Under the pieces are notes generated by a model that was not told the DNA's origin, searched no databases, and was given only the letters and a program-made list of their open reading frames with translations. The translations under genes were made by a program, and so were the position numbers. Positions 12,321 to 23,138 of a stretch of DNA of 64,000 bases are shown here, in pieces. How positions within the stretch are numbered: the first letter of the stretch is position 1; the number at the start of each line of letters is the position of its first letter. This stretch comes from Torreya grandis (Eukaryota; Streptophyta; Pinopsida; Cupressales; Taxaceae): NCBI GenBank assembly GCA_037957365.1, contig JARHVA010003168.1, forward strand, positions 882,501 through 946,500, given 5' to 3'.

Positions 12321-12819
12321 ATAAGGATATGCAGCACAAAAAATATATGATAGGATGCCAAGTGTTGTGACCATGTACCCAAGGATCAATGGGCCAATAA
12401 GAATGTAGGAATTTAGATTTGGGATATCGATGTAAAATAAAGAAGGATTTTAAAATGCAATAGCTAGTATCTAACTAGCAATTATGAAAATTGTCATGAA
12501 AGGCATAGAGCCATGCCATATAGAATCCACATAAGCATGGATGGTCAAAATCAAAGATTTCCTAAGCTTTAAATCATAGAGGGCATGAATAAAAGGGCTC
12601 CATAAAATCTAAGGCATGTATAAGGTTAAGAACTAGATATTTCCACCATTAAAGCTCAAAAAACCCTAAGCCCTCTATAAAGAGGCTCAAGTTTTCTCAA
12701 TTGGTCACAAAGCAATAAAAATAATGCAATTAAACCTTGAGAAGCAAGTGCTTTAGTAAAACTATTGGTGATCTTACAAATATAGTTCAATATCATCAAT
12801 AGCGACAGACAGACAATAG

Positions 12820-13977
12820 ATGAAGATGGAAGTTGAACTCTATCTAACCTCTGACAATGAAGAGAGGATTTTCAAAGATATAGAGCTAGATGTATCAGCC
12901 ATAAATATCAATAAAGTCAAAAACTAGCTAGAATTGTTCTTCCTTGTGGAGGAATTATAGACCATATCATAGGTATAGAAGAGGAATGCCACTACACATT
13001 AGAGATAAAATGACATATTCATGATCTAGATGGTAAGCCTCCAACATGTGATATCCAAAATTGAGGTAATGCATTATATCAACATCCTTGCTCCTATTTT
13101 TTTAGATTATAAAATAGATAGGTAATGGATAATTCAATAAGTAAATTCAAAAAGGGTTTTATATATCACCCCCATGGCCTTTAAGACTTACTACAAACTT
13201 CCCTTTCCTCACATCCATCTCCCATCCTTAAGAGATTAGACTAACACTCAAGGGATAGATTCAGTCCTCAGACCTTGGTTAATGTAAGGATCCCATATTT
13301 TTAGATCCCCTAATGGCAAAATTAATATTTTCCAATTTAGGGTGGGCATTAGGATAGCCATGACCTTGCCTAATAGAGCCTTTGGTGCCCCTTCCACTAC
13401 TTATGTGAGCAAGATTTATGTATCTTATGTCTACTTTATGATAGAAAAGAAATTAACCCCTCCTATAGGAAACCTAATAGGCTATTTCTTGGCCATTAAA
13501 ATAAGGACTTTCAAGAAATTATATATGATGTCTTATTTCTTGGATTCACTCTTGGATTTTGTAACCTTCCCTGGCATAAGAAACTAGTTATCTGTGATGG
13601 TGTTTTTTCAACCATTTATGAGGTAATCATTGTCATCCCTATGCCAAAACTCCATCTTCTCATCAAGAAGTAATTAGAAACCATGGGGGTGTGTGGTTCT
13701 ACTTGGATTACACTGTGATAAAGATAGAAGGGATCCTGACTCAGCCCTACTAATTACCCATTCATGTCCCCAACAAGATTATAGAGTATGAGATTACTTG
13801 TCAAATTATCTAGGGTGTAGACAAGACATTCAAATAAAATAAGAAATATCAATTTCACCCCTTCTCAATTGACATTGGAAAAGTCATGATCAGAGATTGG
13901 AAGTAGCTGGAGGTCATGGTTATGCATATAAATTACTTTAATTTTTAGTTGGATGACCTCAAGATGTGGGACCCTAG
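12820..13977 (+). pseudogene. ORFx of family A, right copy, 5' part
   Basis: It starts with the same ATG as the left copy and is somewhat better preserved, including an 81-residue open stretch at 13342-13587 that carries the YMMSY block. The reading continues past TAG stops to the B insertion point. The other half resumes at 25273. The function is unknown. Confidence 0.55.
13973..13977. other. Target site duplication of B, left
   Basis: CCTAG directly precedes the left LTR of B and is repeated at 25268-25272. The empty site is seen in the left A copy at about 1600 (GATCCTAGGAAC). Confidence 0.9.
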
Positions 13978-15302
13978 TGTTTCTACGCTATATCGCTTTC
14001 TACATTCAAAGAAGAAATTAAGAAGCTAGAAGAAATGGTCAAGGTTAGATGTTACCTGGATGTAGTCGTGCACACCAAAATTAGATGTTGGAAGGTACTC
14101 CTCTTTGGCTGTGGAGGAATGACACCTGCAAAGAAAAAGAGACTGAAACATGAAAAATGTTAGATGAGGAGATGGTGGGCTGTCAAGCAAAATCTTGATC
14201 CCTGAAGTACGAAGACTTCCTTAAGGGATATCAACCCACTGATTAAAAATAGAATATTTGATAGAAACAAAAATAGTGAAAGACAAAATGAAAGAAATAA
14301 AGACAAAAAACAAAAATGTGTACCTGATATGCAGCAAAATGCTCTGCACAGTCGCCAGTGTCGGTCTCTGTGCCGGCATCGGTCAAGGAAGGGTGCCGAC
14401 GTCAGTTAAAGTGCTGGCGTCGGTAGGGGTAATGACCGGCATCGGTCGGGGCAGCAATTTTTGGATGGGGTCTGGTCAGGTCTAGACAAGGTTTTAGGAT
14501 TGTAGAATGGTTTGAAGTCTTCATCTGTGGGTTAGGGAGCCAGTTTGGGAGTCAGAGGGATTGTTTGGGGGTTTGAGCAGAAATCTGGGTAGAGTTACAG
14601 ACTGAAAAGGGTGGATAGAGGTGATACAAGAGGAAGTCCAGTCGGGTCTATAATCTGAATCTAAGTCGGGTCTGTAATCTGAATTAAAAACAATAACTAG
14701 AGAATAAAATGAAAGCATAGAGGAAACACTTACCTGTTACACGCTGAAGATAGAGTAGGAGACATAATGGATGTTGTCAGTGTGTTGCATAAGTTTGATG
14801 TAGCAGACCTCCAGTGGGATGACCAAAGCAAAATACCTGTATCGGAGAGAGAGAATACTAGAGATTTGGTTGCAGATTGACTGGATGCAAAAGTTGGCTA
14901 ATCGTTCAAAGGTCTTGTAGTGTTTGGATGAAAGAATGTTTTGATGCAGAAGGTCCGATAACCAGTTGCAAAACTGATTGGCAACCAAATAACGAATAAC
15001 GAATAATGGATAATAGATCTTGCATTCAGGTTGAGAATGCAGTATTAAGGATAACCAATGCCAGTAGGAATACCGACATTGGCCAAGGGGTGACCGACAT
15101 TGGTGATGTCGGTCGAGTAGTGACCGACGTCGGCAGATGTAGAATGGGGATAGAGGCTAATTTTAGCTTTCTACTCATTTTGACATGCTGCCAAGGGCAA
15201 GGTTCATGGGAAAATGGTCAATAGGGGTTAAATAGGCATGGGAGAATAAAATGGGGGTTAAGGGGAGGATGACAAGGGTTAGACACAATTCTGGTGTCTA
15301 CA
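13978..15302 (-). repeat. Element B LTR, left (3' LTR in element sense)
   Basis: 1,325 bp, beginning TGTTTCTACG and ending GTGTCTACA. It is collinear with 23956-25267 with few differences. On the minus strand it is preceded by the PPT. It contains two clusters of ACGT-core palindromes (about 14354-14446 and 15068-15134). Confidence 0.92.
14354..14446. repeat. Cluster of GACGTCGG-like palindromes in B LTR
   Basis: Five units of the form [AG]CCG[AG]C[AG]TCGGT or close variants occur in under 100 bp. A second cluster lies at about 15068-15134, and both are repeated in the other LTR (24312-24412, 25037-25098). The ACGT core is the type bound by plant bZIP factors. Regulation is inferred. Confidence 0.5.
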
Positions 15303-15320
15303 TTTTCCCCTTTTTGTCTT
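15303..15320 (-). other. Polypurine tract of element B
   Basis: Read on the minus strand, it is CAAGACAAAAAGGGGAAAA directly before TGTAGACACC, the LTR start. This proves the minus orientation of B. Confidence 0.85.
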
Positions 15321-15560
15321 GTTGGTTGTTCTAGACAAACTGCAAGACAAAAATAGGAGGTGGTTGCCCCAAGTGGGGGAAAAGGTCGATTCCATCTTGT
15401 TGGTTTTTTGAATGAACTACAAGACAAAAATAGGAGGTGGTTTGCCCTAATTATGGATGAGGTATTCCCCCTCAAAGTAGGAGTTGAAGGAAGGGAACTG
15501 GGAATCAGGTGCTGATTTGACAAAGAGTGGATGAAAAAAAGGGGGTGAGGGTGAACACTA
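15303..15560 (-). repeat. PPT-proximal region of B, one arm of an inverted repeat
   Basis: About 250 bp that match 16483-16722 in reverse complement with scattered differences. The region includes a repeated AAGACAAAAATAGGAGGTGG phrase. It is non-coding. Together with the flanking LTRs (13978-15302 and 16723-18163) it forms a diverged inverted repeat with arms of about 1.6 kb. Confidence 0.75.
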
Positions 15561-16482
15561 CAAAAGTCGTGATTATGCACATACCACTTCACGAGATGGG
15601 CGGGTCAAATTGTCATAGGTCAAGGGTTGAGGAGTGCCAAAATTGAAATAACTAGGCCCCAACATATTGTCGTAGCTGATCAAGTTATTCAATTGAAGCT
15701 ATAGCTCCAATGGGTCATCATGTTCTAGGTATCTCGGGCTCAGGAAGTGCTCCTAAAAACATGAAAATGTCACAAGTAGTGCGGATCAACCAGCTTGCGA
15801 TCCGATACTTGTGAGGGTCCAAAAATAGTCTACACACAATTTTGCTAACCAGTCGTGAGGTAGCATATAGGCAAAAACAACCAAGGCAACATTGTCCTGG
15901 AAGTGGTCGAAGTCAGAGGAGATAGGCATGATCTCCAATGGTCATTGGTCGAGGGGGAAGAATGGACAAAAGGATGTGGCCGAGCTAACCTCAGAAGATG
16001 TGATGTGATCTGAGTGCTACCTACATAGCCCCTGTGTGAAGGGCCTCATGCCAATGTAGTTCTCCCCAAAGGGAGGAAGGGTCAAAGGGATGGAATTGGT
16101 CTTGGTCGAGGGCAAGGTCATGGTCAAAAGGAGGAAAGAAGGTTTGTCCATCAGAGAGATGAAAAAATGAGGGTGGTCAAGCTAACCCCAGAAGATGTCG
16201 TGTCATTTGAGTGCTGCCTACATAGCCCCTATCTTAGGGCCTCAGACCAATGTAGTTCAGGCAAAGGGTTTGAGTGGTTGATGATTGGTTTGGTCATGTG
16301 TCGAAATGATGAGGAGAAAAAGATGTTACAGCCTTTTCCAAATGGTGTATTTTTTACCATTGGTTGAGAGGTCTTTCATCTCTAGCAATGTTCCATAGTC
16401 ATGATGGATGTATGCTAAAAATGAATTGAGGTCTATTTATGCTTCAGCAAGCATTGGTTTTTACAGCATTCTCACTCCATCT
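15561..16482. other. Loop region inside the inverted repeat of B
   Basis: No convincing gene is seen. It contains an imperfect direct duplication (about 15989-16061 and 16178-16259, phrase CTACATAGCCCC) with a period near 190 bp. Minus-strand reading gives short open stretches without a recognised domain. Confidence 0.4.
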
Positions 16483-16722
16483 TCACCCATCTTCATCCAC
16501 TTTTTGTCAAATCAGCACCCAATTCCCAGTTCCCTTCCCTCAACTCCTACTTTGAGGGGGAATACCTCATCCTCATCAGGGCAATCCACCTCCTATTTTT
16601 GTCTTGCAGTTCATTCAAACAACCAACAAGATGGAATTGACCTTTTCCCCACCTGGGACAATCAACTCCTATTTTTGTCTTGCAGTTCGTCTAGAACAAC
16701 CAACAAGACAAAAAGGGGCAAA
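16483..16722 (+). repeat. PPT-proximal region of inverted element C
   Basis: This is the reverse complement of the B PPT region. It ends in AAAAAGGGGCAAA just before TGTAGACACC, so it is a polypurine tract for an LTR reading in the plus direction. Confidence 0.7.
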
Positions 16723-18163
16723 TGTAGACACCGAAATCATGTCTACCCCTTGGTCCTTTCTCCCCCCCTTAGTCCCCTTTGGTCCACTTAACCACTCCTA
16801 ACCCATGTTAATTTGAAATAAATATGCTATTTTAAATTAACAAAACTCCTTTTCTCTCTCCCTTGCCACCTCACCACCCTTGGATACCCTTCTTAGATTC
16901 CCTTCATTCCCCACATGGCCAATTTTAATGCTTAGAATCCCATTCCAAATTCTCCCCTTTAACCTCTCATGTCCATTTATCCACCTTTGACTGTTTCTTC
17001 TTCGGACTCGCTGACCCGGCAGTTGGGAAAACGGGTGAAAGGCTATTTTTAGCCTTTTTCCTACCTTCCAGCCATTGACGTCGGTCAAATGTCGATAGAC
17101 ATCAGTGATATAGCTGGCATCGGTAGCCTTCATAATAGTTTTCTACATCTGTTATCTCTTCTTCACCTCTCTCTCACATGAGACTCTTTGAATCCTTCAA
17201 TCCATTAATCTTTTGTTCTTCTCTCTTCCACTGCTAACTCTTTGGCTACAGGTACACATCAAGAAACACTCTTAGGGACTCTGCATCAGTTTTCTACATC
17301 AATAACAGGGACTCTACATTTTTCAACAGCATAAGCAATAGTACCATCAACACTCCTTCAACCAGTCATAGGTAAGTATTTTGTTTGTACTTTCATTGTG
17401 TTTTCTAGTTATTTGCTTCTAAGTATTATGAACTAGATTCAGCGCTCCCTATCACCAGACCAGACCAGACCTAAATCCTTATATCCCTGTCCCCTTGTTG
17501 GTCTCTTCTATCCCTCTATCCCTTTTTGACATTCTATCCATCATCCTAGACCCCTGCACAGACTCTCAAACCATTAACCAAAACCAGACTCTCAAACCCA
17601 GACCCCCAGACCATTCAACCAAGCCCAAAACTCTATCTCAGACCCATCCACAGACCAAAATCTTGTCTAGAATTCATCCACAGACTACTACCCTGACCGA
17701 TGCCAGTCACTTCCCCCACCGACATCGGTAGACTAACTGACGTCGGCATCCTTGACAACTGATGCCGATAAGACCACCGATACCGACGACTGTGACCAGG
17801 CCGACAACATCTTCCAGGTAAGCTTTTGCTTCCATTTCCTTTTCAGTATTTTATCATTGCAGTCTTTTATTATTCTATTATTTATCAGACATCCTTTTAT
17901 CAATCAGTGGGTTGACATCCCTCAAGCTTTTGCTTTTGGGATCAAGCTTTCGCTTGGCAGCCCACTGTCTTCTCATCTAACGCCTTCTTTGTCTTAGTCT
18001 CTTTCTTTTGCAGGTGTCATCCTCCACAATTAAAGAGGAGTTCTCACTTCATCTGGATTATGGTGCACACGACTATATCCAGGTACATACAAGCCTTGAC
18101 CATTCTTCTTAGTTTCTTAATTATCTTCTTTGAATGTGAAAAGCAAAAATAGTATAGAAACAT
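16723..18163 (+). repeat. LTR of a B-related element (C), inverted inside B
   Basis: It starts TGTAGACACC after a PPT, contains TCGGT-type palindromes (about 17076-17126, 17696-17807), and ends in GTATAGAAACA with sequence clearly related to the B LTR end (TTCTTTGAATGTG...AGAAACA). It is about 1,440 bp long and much more diverged from the B LTRs than they are from each other. It is followed by ten bases of the B-type PBS (TTCTGGCACG, 18164-18173) and then by minus-strand B coding sequence. An LTR flanked by both a PPT and a PBS is unusual. Confidence 0.7.
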
Positions 18164-18173
18164 TCTGGCACGG
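18164..18173 (+). other. Ten-base PBS remnant after the C LTR
   Basis: TTCTGGCACG is identical to the start of the PBS context of B (reverse complement of 23946-23955). The match ends abruptly at 18174, where B minus-strand coding sequence begins. Confidence 0.6.
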
Positions 18174-19083
18174 CAGTATAAAGTTGAACTCCCCCCAGCC
18201 ATTTGGTGGTAGGAAGAATGTTTAACACGCAGTGCGGATGAGATGGAGGGAAGATGAGGGGGAGAGACCTTGGTACCCCACCTGGTTGATAGGTCAGGGG
18301 TTCCCAAGCAAATGGCACTTAGGCATTGAAAAAGTTAGGAAGGATGGAAACCACCAACTCCGTAGGTGAAGGAGGAGGAATGGGTGAGCCTGGAGGAGAT
18401 TGGTCAATGGTTGGCTCAGGGTAAAGGTCTATAGAGGCCTAAGTGGGGTCATGATATCCCAGGCCATACCATTTCTTGGCATCATCATCATTGAGCAGCT
18501 TGATGGGCTGATGGGAGCCCTGCTCATAGCGTCCAAAACCAAAACCCTTCCATGCACACCTATAAAGGTAAGTGTGTGCAAAGGCGGGGTTGTCAAGAAA
18601 TGAGAAGTCTGATGTGAATGGTTGGGGTGAAGAGAGAGCGTTGCCATCAGTAGGATCTTGATTAATCCCCCCATAGACAAGATTAGTTTGGAGGTGAGGA
18701 GGACCATAAGGCACGACCATCCCGATCCGATGGTCATAACTGGCGCTGTGGTGAAGGCATCCATACTCTTGCAGAGTTTGGAACATGTCTAAGGTTAGCA
18801 AGCAATATTCCCCCAATGAAATTCTTTGGAAGATGTCTTCCATGGGGTCTGTCATTATCGCTTGAAGGGGAGGTGTGAGGGTGACCACCTGTTGCAAACT
18901 AGTCAAAGCTTCTGTGGATGGAGGTGGTGCCGGGATTGATGGCTTGATAGGAATGAGGACGTCATTTGGATGGTAGGTGGTGTTACAAGTTTTGAAGGGT
19001 GAAGGGTCAGTGGGAATGGTGTGGACTTGCCCGTCATGCTCAAATTTCACACAACGATGCAGGGTGGAGGGGACATAGGCCAT
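18174..19083 (-). pseudogene. Post-protease and G-patch-like region of element B
   Basis: Minus-strand frame 19083-18439 (214 residues), continuing past a stop toward 18174. The N-terminus (LHRCVKFEHDGQVHTI) looks like the conserved strand following the protease in Tat-type polyproteins. The C-terminus (residues 178-214) has a Gly-rich block with GFGFGRYEQG, resembling the G-patch that follows the protease in some retroelements and that binds nucleic acid in known cases. The reading ends where the inverted C LTR begins, and no RT follows. The G-patch call is by motif only. Confidence 0.5.
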
Positions 19084-19098
19084 GGCATAGATCCAGGG

Positions 19099-19602
19099 TT
19101 AGCCCAGCAACATGTTGTATTGAAACTCTCCTTCGATGATATAGAAGAGCTCTGGGACTATGCGTGGACCAATGTGAATGTGAAGGACGACTATGCCAAT
19201 GGTCATAGTAGTGGTGTCATTAAAGGAGCGCAAGATTGCATCAGTTTTGGAGATACAATTCTTAGGAAGAGCCAACTGATCAAAGGCATGGGTGGAGATA
19301 ATGTTGATGGTAGTGCCTCCGTCGATCATAATGCATTTAATGCATGTCTGATCAACATAGGTAGTGATGAAGAGGGCGGCATCTTGATCTTCCATGTTGG
19401 ATGTGGGAATCTCAGAATCATTGAATGTGATGGAGGCAACAGGGGCTAAAGAGTGGACAAGGGCAGCAAGTGGTTGGGGGTCCTCGGGTTGGACCTTCAC
19501 TGCCTGCAGGGCTCTGATGAGGGCTTGGCGATGTTGAGGTGAGGTTTGGATGAGGTCATAGAGGGACATCTTCATAGGCATCTGGTGAATCTGTTTCAAC
19601 AT
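19099..19602 (-). CDS. Aspartic protease of element B (open frame fragment)
   Basis: A 167-residue minus-strand open frame. Residues 89-105 read KCIMIDGGTTINIIS, the catalytic Asp motif in the DGG form common in Tat-lineage proteases. The expected hydrophobic strands and an LLG end (residues 165-167) follow. The frame is preceded without a clear break by the second zinc-knuckle region of gag, so it is a domain of a Gag-Pro polyprotein and not a separate gene. No stop lies inside the domain and it could have been active recently. Confidence 0.75.
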   Translation of the reverse strand: MLKQIHQMPMKMSLYDLIQTSPQHRQALIRALQAVKVQPEDPQPLAALVHSLAPVASITFNDSEIPTSNMEDQDAALFITTYVDQTCIKCIMIDGGTTINIISTHAFDQLALPKNCISKTDAILRSFNDTTTMTIGIVVLHIHIGPRIVPELFYIIEGEFQYNMLLG

Positions 19603-20404
19603 GGAGTCATGAATTGGTCTGGAAGAAGAAGAAGAAGAGGAGGGTTGAGGCGTGCCAAGGATAGAAATCTTAGGCTTGGGTAGTTGAGGTGGATTGATGA
19701 AAGGATAGGTCTAAGGAATGGCAGCTTTTTCTTTTGCCTTGTCCTTTTTTGACCTAGTGGTTATGTGAATGGCATTGATTTCAAAGATATGAGGTGAAGG
19801 AGATAAAGGGGTTGTAACCTGTTGATGAGATGTTGATGGGTTTGAAGAGGTTGGAGGGTTATGAGAAGGAGTCAGGGGTCGGTTGAGAGTGTCCTCAAAG
19901 AGAAGAGTGTCTTTCTCCAGATAGCGGTGAATGAAATCCTTGAGGGCACAACAAGTTTCGATATCGTGTCCTGGCGTATGATGGTATAAGCAAATCTTCG
20001 TGTCGTTGAACCAGGAGGGCTTAGACCTGAGGGGTTGGAAAGGCCTGATGGGTGGAAGAGTTATGCTGGAAGTCTATAAAAGTTGGTGCAAGATCAAAGA
20101 GTATGAGCCCACTAAAGGGTCTGTGCTCGGTGATGTGTGTGATGCTGGTGACTTTTGCTTGGGCGGAGTTAGAGGAGGCTTCCGTACCACCTTCTGGGTT
20201 GATGGTGCGGTGACAGGTGGAGATGGTACATTCTTCATGAGAGGTACCACCCTTTTGGGAGAGGGTAGGCTAGCAGTAGGCAAAAGGAAGTAGAGGAGGC
20301 AATTGGTTTTGATTAGAGGTCGGAGTGGGAAGGACTCTGGTCAGGGTCGAAGGATGAGGGCCCAAAATGGAGGGTAATGGTGACAGGGGAGGAGGCATTC
20401 GCTT
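19603..20404 (-). pseudogene. gag: Second Gag segment of B with zinc-knuckle-like motif
   Basis: Minus-strand reading between the Pro/Ser linker and the protease. Near 20000-19930 it encodes CLYHHTPGHDIETC, a C-x2-H...GH-x4-C pattern like the plant gypsy zinc knuckle, followed by ALKDFIHRYLEKD. The same arrangement occurs earlier near 21420-21340, so the knuckle region appears duplicated. The rest is Pro/Ser/Thr-rich. At least one stop (near 19712) interrupts it. Confidence 0.5.
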
Positions 20405-21349
20405 CTATGGTTTGGCAGTCTTCTTTGATTTGATTTGAAGACTATTATTGGTCGAAGTCTGGTCTAAGTCCACCTTCACTTGTGGATGAGTGAGGTTGGA
20501 GACAGGGTGAACGCCAAGTGACTTGATTGGTTTAGACGGGGTAGATGAGGGTTTCGGTCCTGATGTGGTTGTTTGAGATGTAGACGGTCTAGAAGTGGAA
20601 GTTTGGTTTTTGTTGAGAGTCTTGAGAGGTTCTACCACGAGAGGATTAGTAGTATGAGATGAGAGGGCACGGGCGTGTTGAAGAGCTATGAGATGCTCCC
20701 ACAATCCTTGATGCTCCACTTTCCTTGTAAGGAGAAGTTCGAGTTTCTCCACTAATCGGGAAAATGGCTGAGAAGATGTTGGATGAGGTTTGGGTTCTGG
20801 AGAAGATGTTGATAGTTGTGGGACCGAAGGTGTGGTAGTTTTGGCCGCAAGACATGATGAAGTTGTGATAGGTTCATCCTTGGTTGGAGACGAAAGAGAG
20901 GAAGGTTCTTCCTTGGGTAGACAAGAAACCAGAGAATGAGGCTCCTCAAGCGGGTAAAGGGCAGGGATGATTGTGCCCTCCACTTGCGGTTGAGGAGTAG
21001 GAAGGGTTGGGTCCTCCATAGGCAGTAAGAAGGAGGATGGTGAAACTGGTGGTGCTGGTAAGGTTGAGGCATCCTCCAAGATGAGAGAGGTTGATGGAGA
21101 ACTAACCAGAGAAAGAGGTTTGTCTACATGTGATGGATTGATGGATGGACTCACCTCTTGAGGTTGGTCAGAAATGAAGGGCGAGACCATATTGACTGTT
21201 CGAATGTTGTGTTCATGAGTGTTGTCAATCAAGGTCTGGACATTGTTTTGAGTTGGTGGATGATTGGGGAATGGTTGTTTGAAGATGTCGATACCCTGAT
21301 TAGGTGGTGCATTGGGATTGTCTAGGATGAGGTCACCCTTTTCAAGCAT
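20405..21349 (-). CDS. Pro/Ser/Thr-rich linker ORF of element B
   Basis: A 314-residue minus-strand open frame that begins in the tail of the first knuckle region (LEKGDLILDNPNAPPNQ) and is then dominated by Pro, Ser and Thr without a fold I recognise. It lies within the Gag-Pro polyprotein between two zinc-knuckle-like motifs. Overlapping ORFs in other frames are composition shadows. Confidence 0.5.
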   Translation of the reverse strand: MLEKGDLILDNPNAPPNQGIDIFKQPFPNHPPTQNNVQTLIDNTHEHNIRTVNMVSPFISDQPQEVSPSINPSHVDKPLSLVSSPSTSLILEDASTLPAPPVSPSSFLLPMEDPTLPTPQPQVEGTIIPALYPLEEPHSLVSCLPKEEPSSLSSPTKDEPITTSSCLAAKTTTPSVPQLSTSSPEPKPHPTSSQPFSRLVEKLELLLTRKVEHQGLWEHLIALQHARALSSHTTNPLVVEPLKTLNKNQTSTSRPSTSQTTTSGPKPSSTPSKPIKSLGVHPVSNLTHPQVKVDLDQTSTNNSLQIKSKKTAKP

Positions 21350-23138
21350 GTCTTGGATTATGTTTTTAAGGGTTTTATAGTTGCCCGTGTCATGGCCCTT
21401 AACATGGTGGTAGTTGCAGAAGTCATTTTTCCTATACGACGCAGGGATGGCACGTGAGGGATCAAATTGTGGAGGTGGTCAGATCTGGGGGAAATTGAGG
21501 ACCCCCTGTTTGACAAGTTTTTCCAACACAGACGTGTATGATTCTTTGAGTGGAGTATACTATCATTGTACGTATCTCTGTTGGAATTGGCGGGTGATGC
21601 TTTGGGATGTAGATGGTTCACGCTGGTTAGTTGAAGGGGAAGAGGAGGAAGATCTAACGACCACAGTGTTTGCTGAAGCTTTAGATTTAGGATTGGATGA
21701 GGAAGGCTTAGAAGAGGGGTCATTGGTCTTGGAGTTGGGATTCTTGCTCTGCGACTTGACTTTAATCTCCTCGATGGCATGTAACTCAAGTTTTCAGGCC
21801 ATTGTGAAGGCTTCATCAAAAGTGTGGAAGGTCTGAACCCTTAAGGTGGAAGAAATATGTTTGGCGCAGGCTTGGGAGAAAAGTTCAATAAGTTTGGGTT
21901 GGGGTAAGGAAAAGGAGAGTTGATTGATGAGGCCCCTCCATCAAGCGACAAAATCAGCAATGGATTCATCCTCGAATTGGTGGATAGAATAGAGGTCTGT
22001 GATTGAGACCTTCTTGGTGATGTTGATAGAGAAATGATCAAGGAAGAGCTGGGCCAGCTGAGTGAACATGAGAGGGAATGGCTGGCAAGGGAGTTGTAGC
22101 AGTAAAGCGCATTATCCGAGAGAGACATAGGAAATGTGCGTAAAAGCAACACATCATCGTGGGTGATAAGGTAACAGGCATGTCTGAATGCCTGTAATTG
22201 CTGTTGTGGGTCTTCCTTGCTTTGAAAATGAGAAAACTTAGGAAGTTCCCACTGGCTGGGATATGGTCTGATCAGGATAGAAGGATGAATGGGCTCATTG
22301 CAAATTTGTTCGTATAAGAGAGTATTGCGTGAGCCAAAAATGGAGGTCTCTAGGCTAGACATCTTGTCCATCAACATTTTGATGATATCTACTAATGGAT
22401 TGACGGGTGGAGTGCCCCCTAGATTGTAAGGCACTTGAAAGAGGCTAGAAGAGGTATACGACGTAGTCGGTTGTACCAGTAAGGGTGCAACGTACGGATG
22501 ACTAGTCGTAGGGATAGAAGAGGAGACTAAGGATGGTTGGGTAGAAGGCATGGCTAGGTTTGATGTTGCCATGGGAGGTTGGTTAGTGGTAACATGGGCC
22601 AATGGATAGGTAGCCACCCTAGTGTTGATAGGAGCAAGGGTAGGTGGAATAGAGATGACCAGATTCTGAAAGGGGGTAGAGAGTGGTTGAGTGGGCTGAG
22701 GTTGGTAGGGGGCCGAAACCCCGGTGGAAGTGGGCCCAAAGATGGAGGGAGAGGCCACACTTGGATGGTTGTAAAAGGCTGGTCATTGGTCGAGGCAATA
22801 GCCTGGGTGTCTAAAGGTTGAACTATGGACGCTGTTGATACAACTGCAGTCTCGAGAAGAGAGGTTGGCATTCCATGAATTGGATTGCCCAAGGAGTCTC
22901 GCGTTTGGCTATTTGTGAGATAGTGCTGCAAGGCTTTGACATTGAGGTCCAAGAATCGTGCAAAATCTTGGTCCCCTTCTGGGACAATAGGATTCTAGGT
23001 CGGGGATGGTCTAGTAGGAGTTCTTTCAGTCTCTGAGTGGAACTCCATTATAGGACTGGTTATGGATGGGGTAGACGGAAGCGGATGATGCCTCGCGTGA
23101 TCGACTAGAGCCTTGGCTTGGCTACGAGTCAGAACCAT
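21340..23138 (-). pseudogene. gag: gag of element B
   Basis: The minus-strand start at 23138 reads MVLTRSQAKAL, directly downstream of the PBS and leader. One TAG follows before the open stretch beginning at 22952. A frameshift near 22760 moves to the frame 22758-21841 (305 residues), whose middle holds a capsid-like block (WELPKFSHFQSKEDPQQQL, then FPMSLSDNALYCYNSL). A further frame change leads through a Ser-rich stretch and ETSVL-like sequence to a zinc-knuckle-like motif (YHHVKGHDT, about 21415-21390). The protein would form particles and bind RNA. Two or more frameshifts make this copy non-functional as it stands. Confidence 0.65.

Larger units (their letters stand above)
10417..13977 (+). 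repeat. Right LTR/ORFx region of family A, part 1
   Basis: It begins TGTGAACC just after the PPT. The part from about 12466 is collinear with window positions 1 onward. It contains U3-like sequence with a tandem repeat (11741-12320), a TATA-like box (12676-12682) and the start of ORFx (12820). It is interrupted at 13978 by element B and resumes at 25268. Confidence 0.65.

Noticed and set aside
15218..16801. Open frames in the B PPT-proximal arms (15218-15592 minus, 16408-16801 plus)
   Set aside because: The two arms are inverted copies of non-coding sequence. The ORFs are short, lack domains and overlap the PPT.
19021..22821. Plus-strand ORFs at 19021-19449, 20000-20293, 21414-21836 and 22579-22821
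   Set aside because: They are antisense shadows of the B gag-protease coding strand, with no motif of their own.
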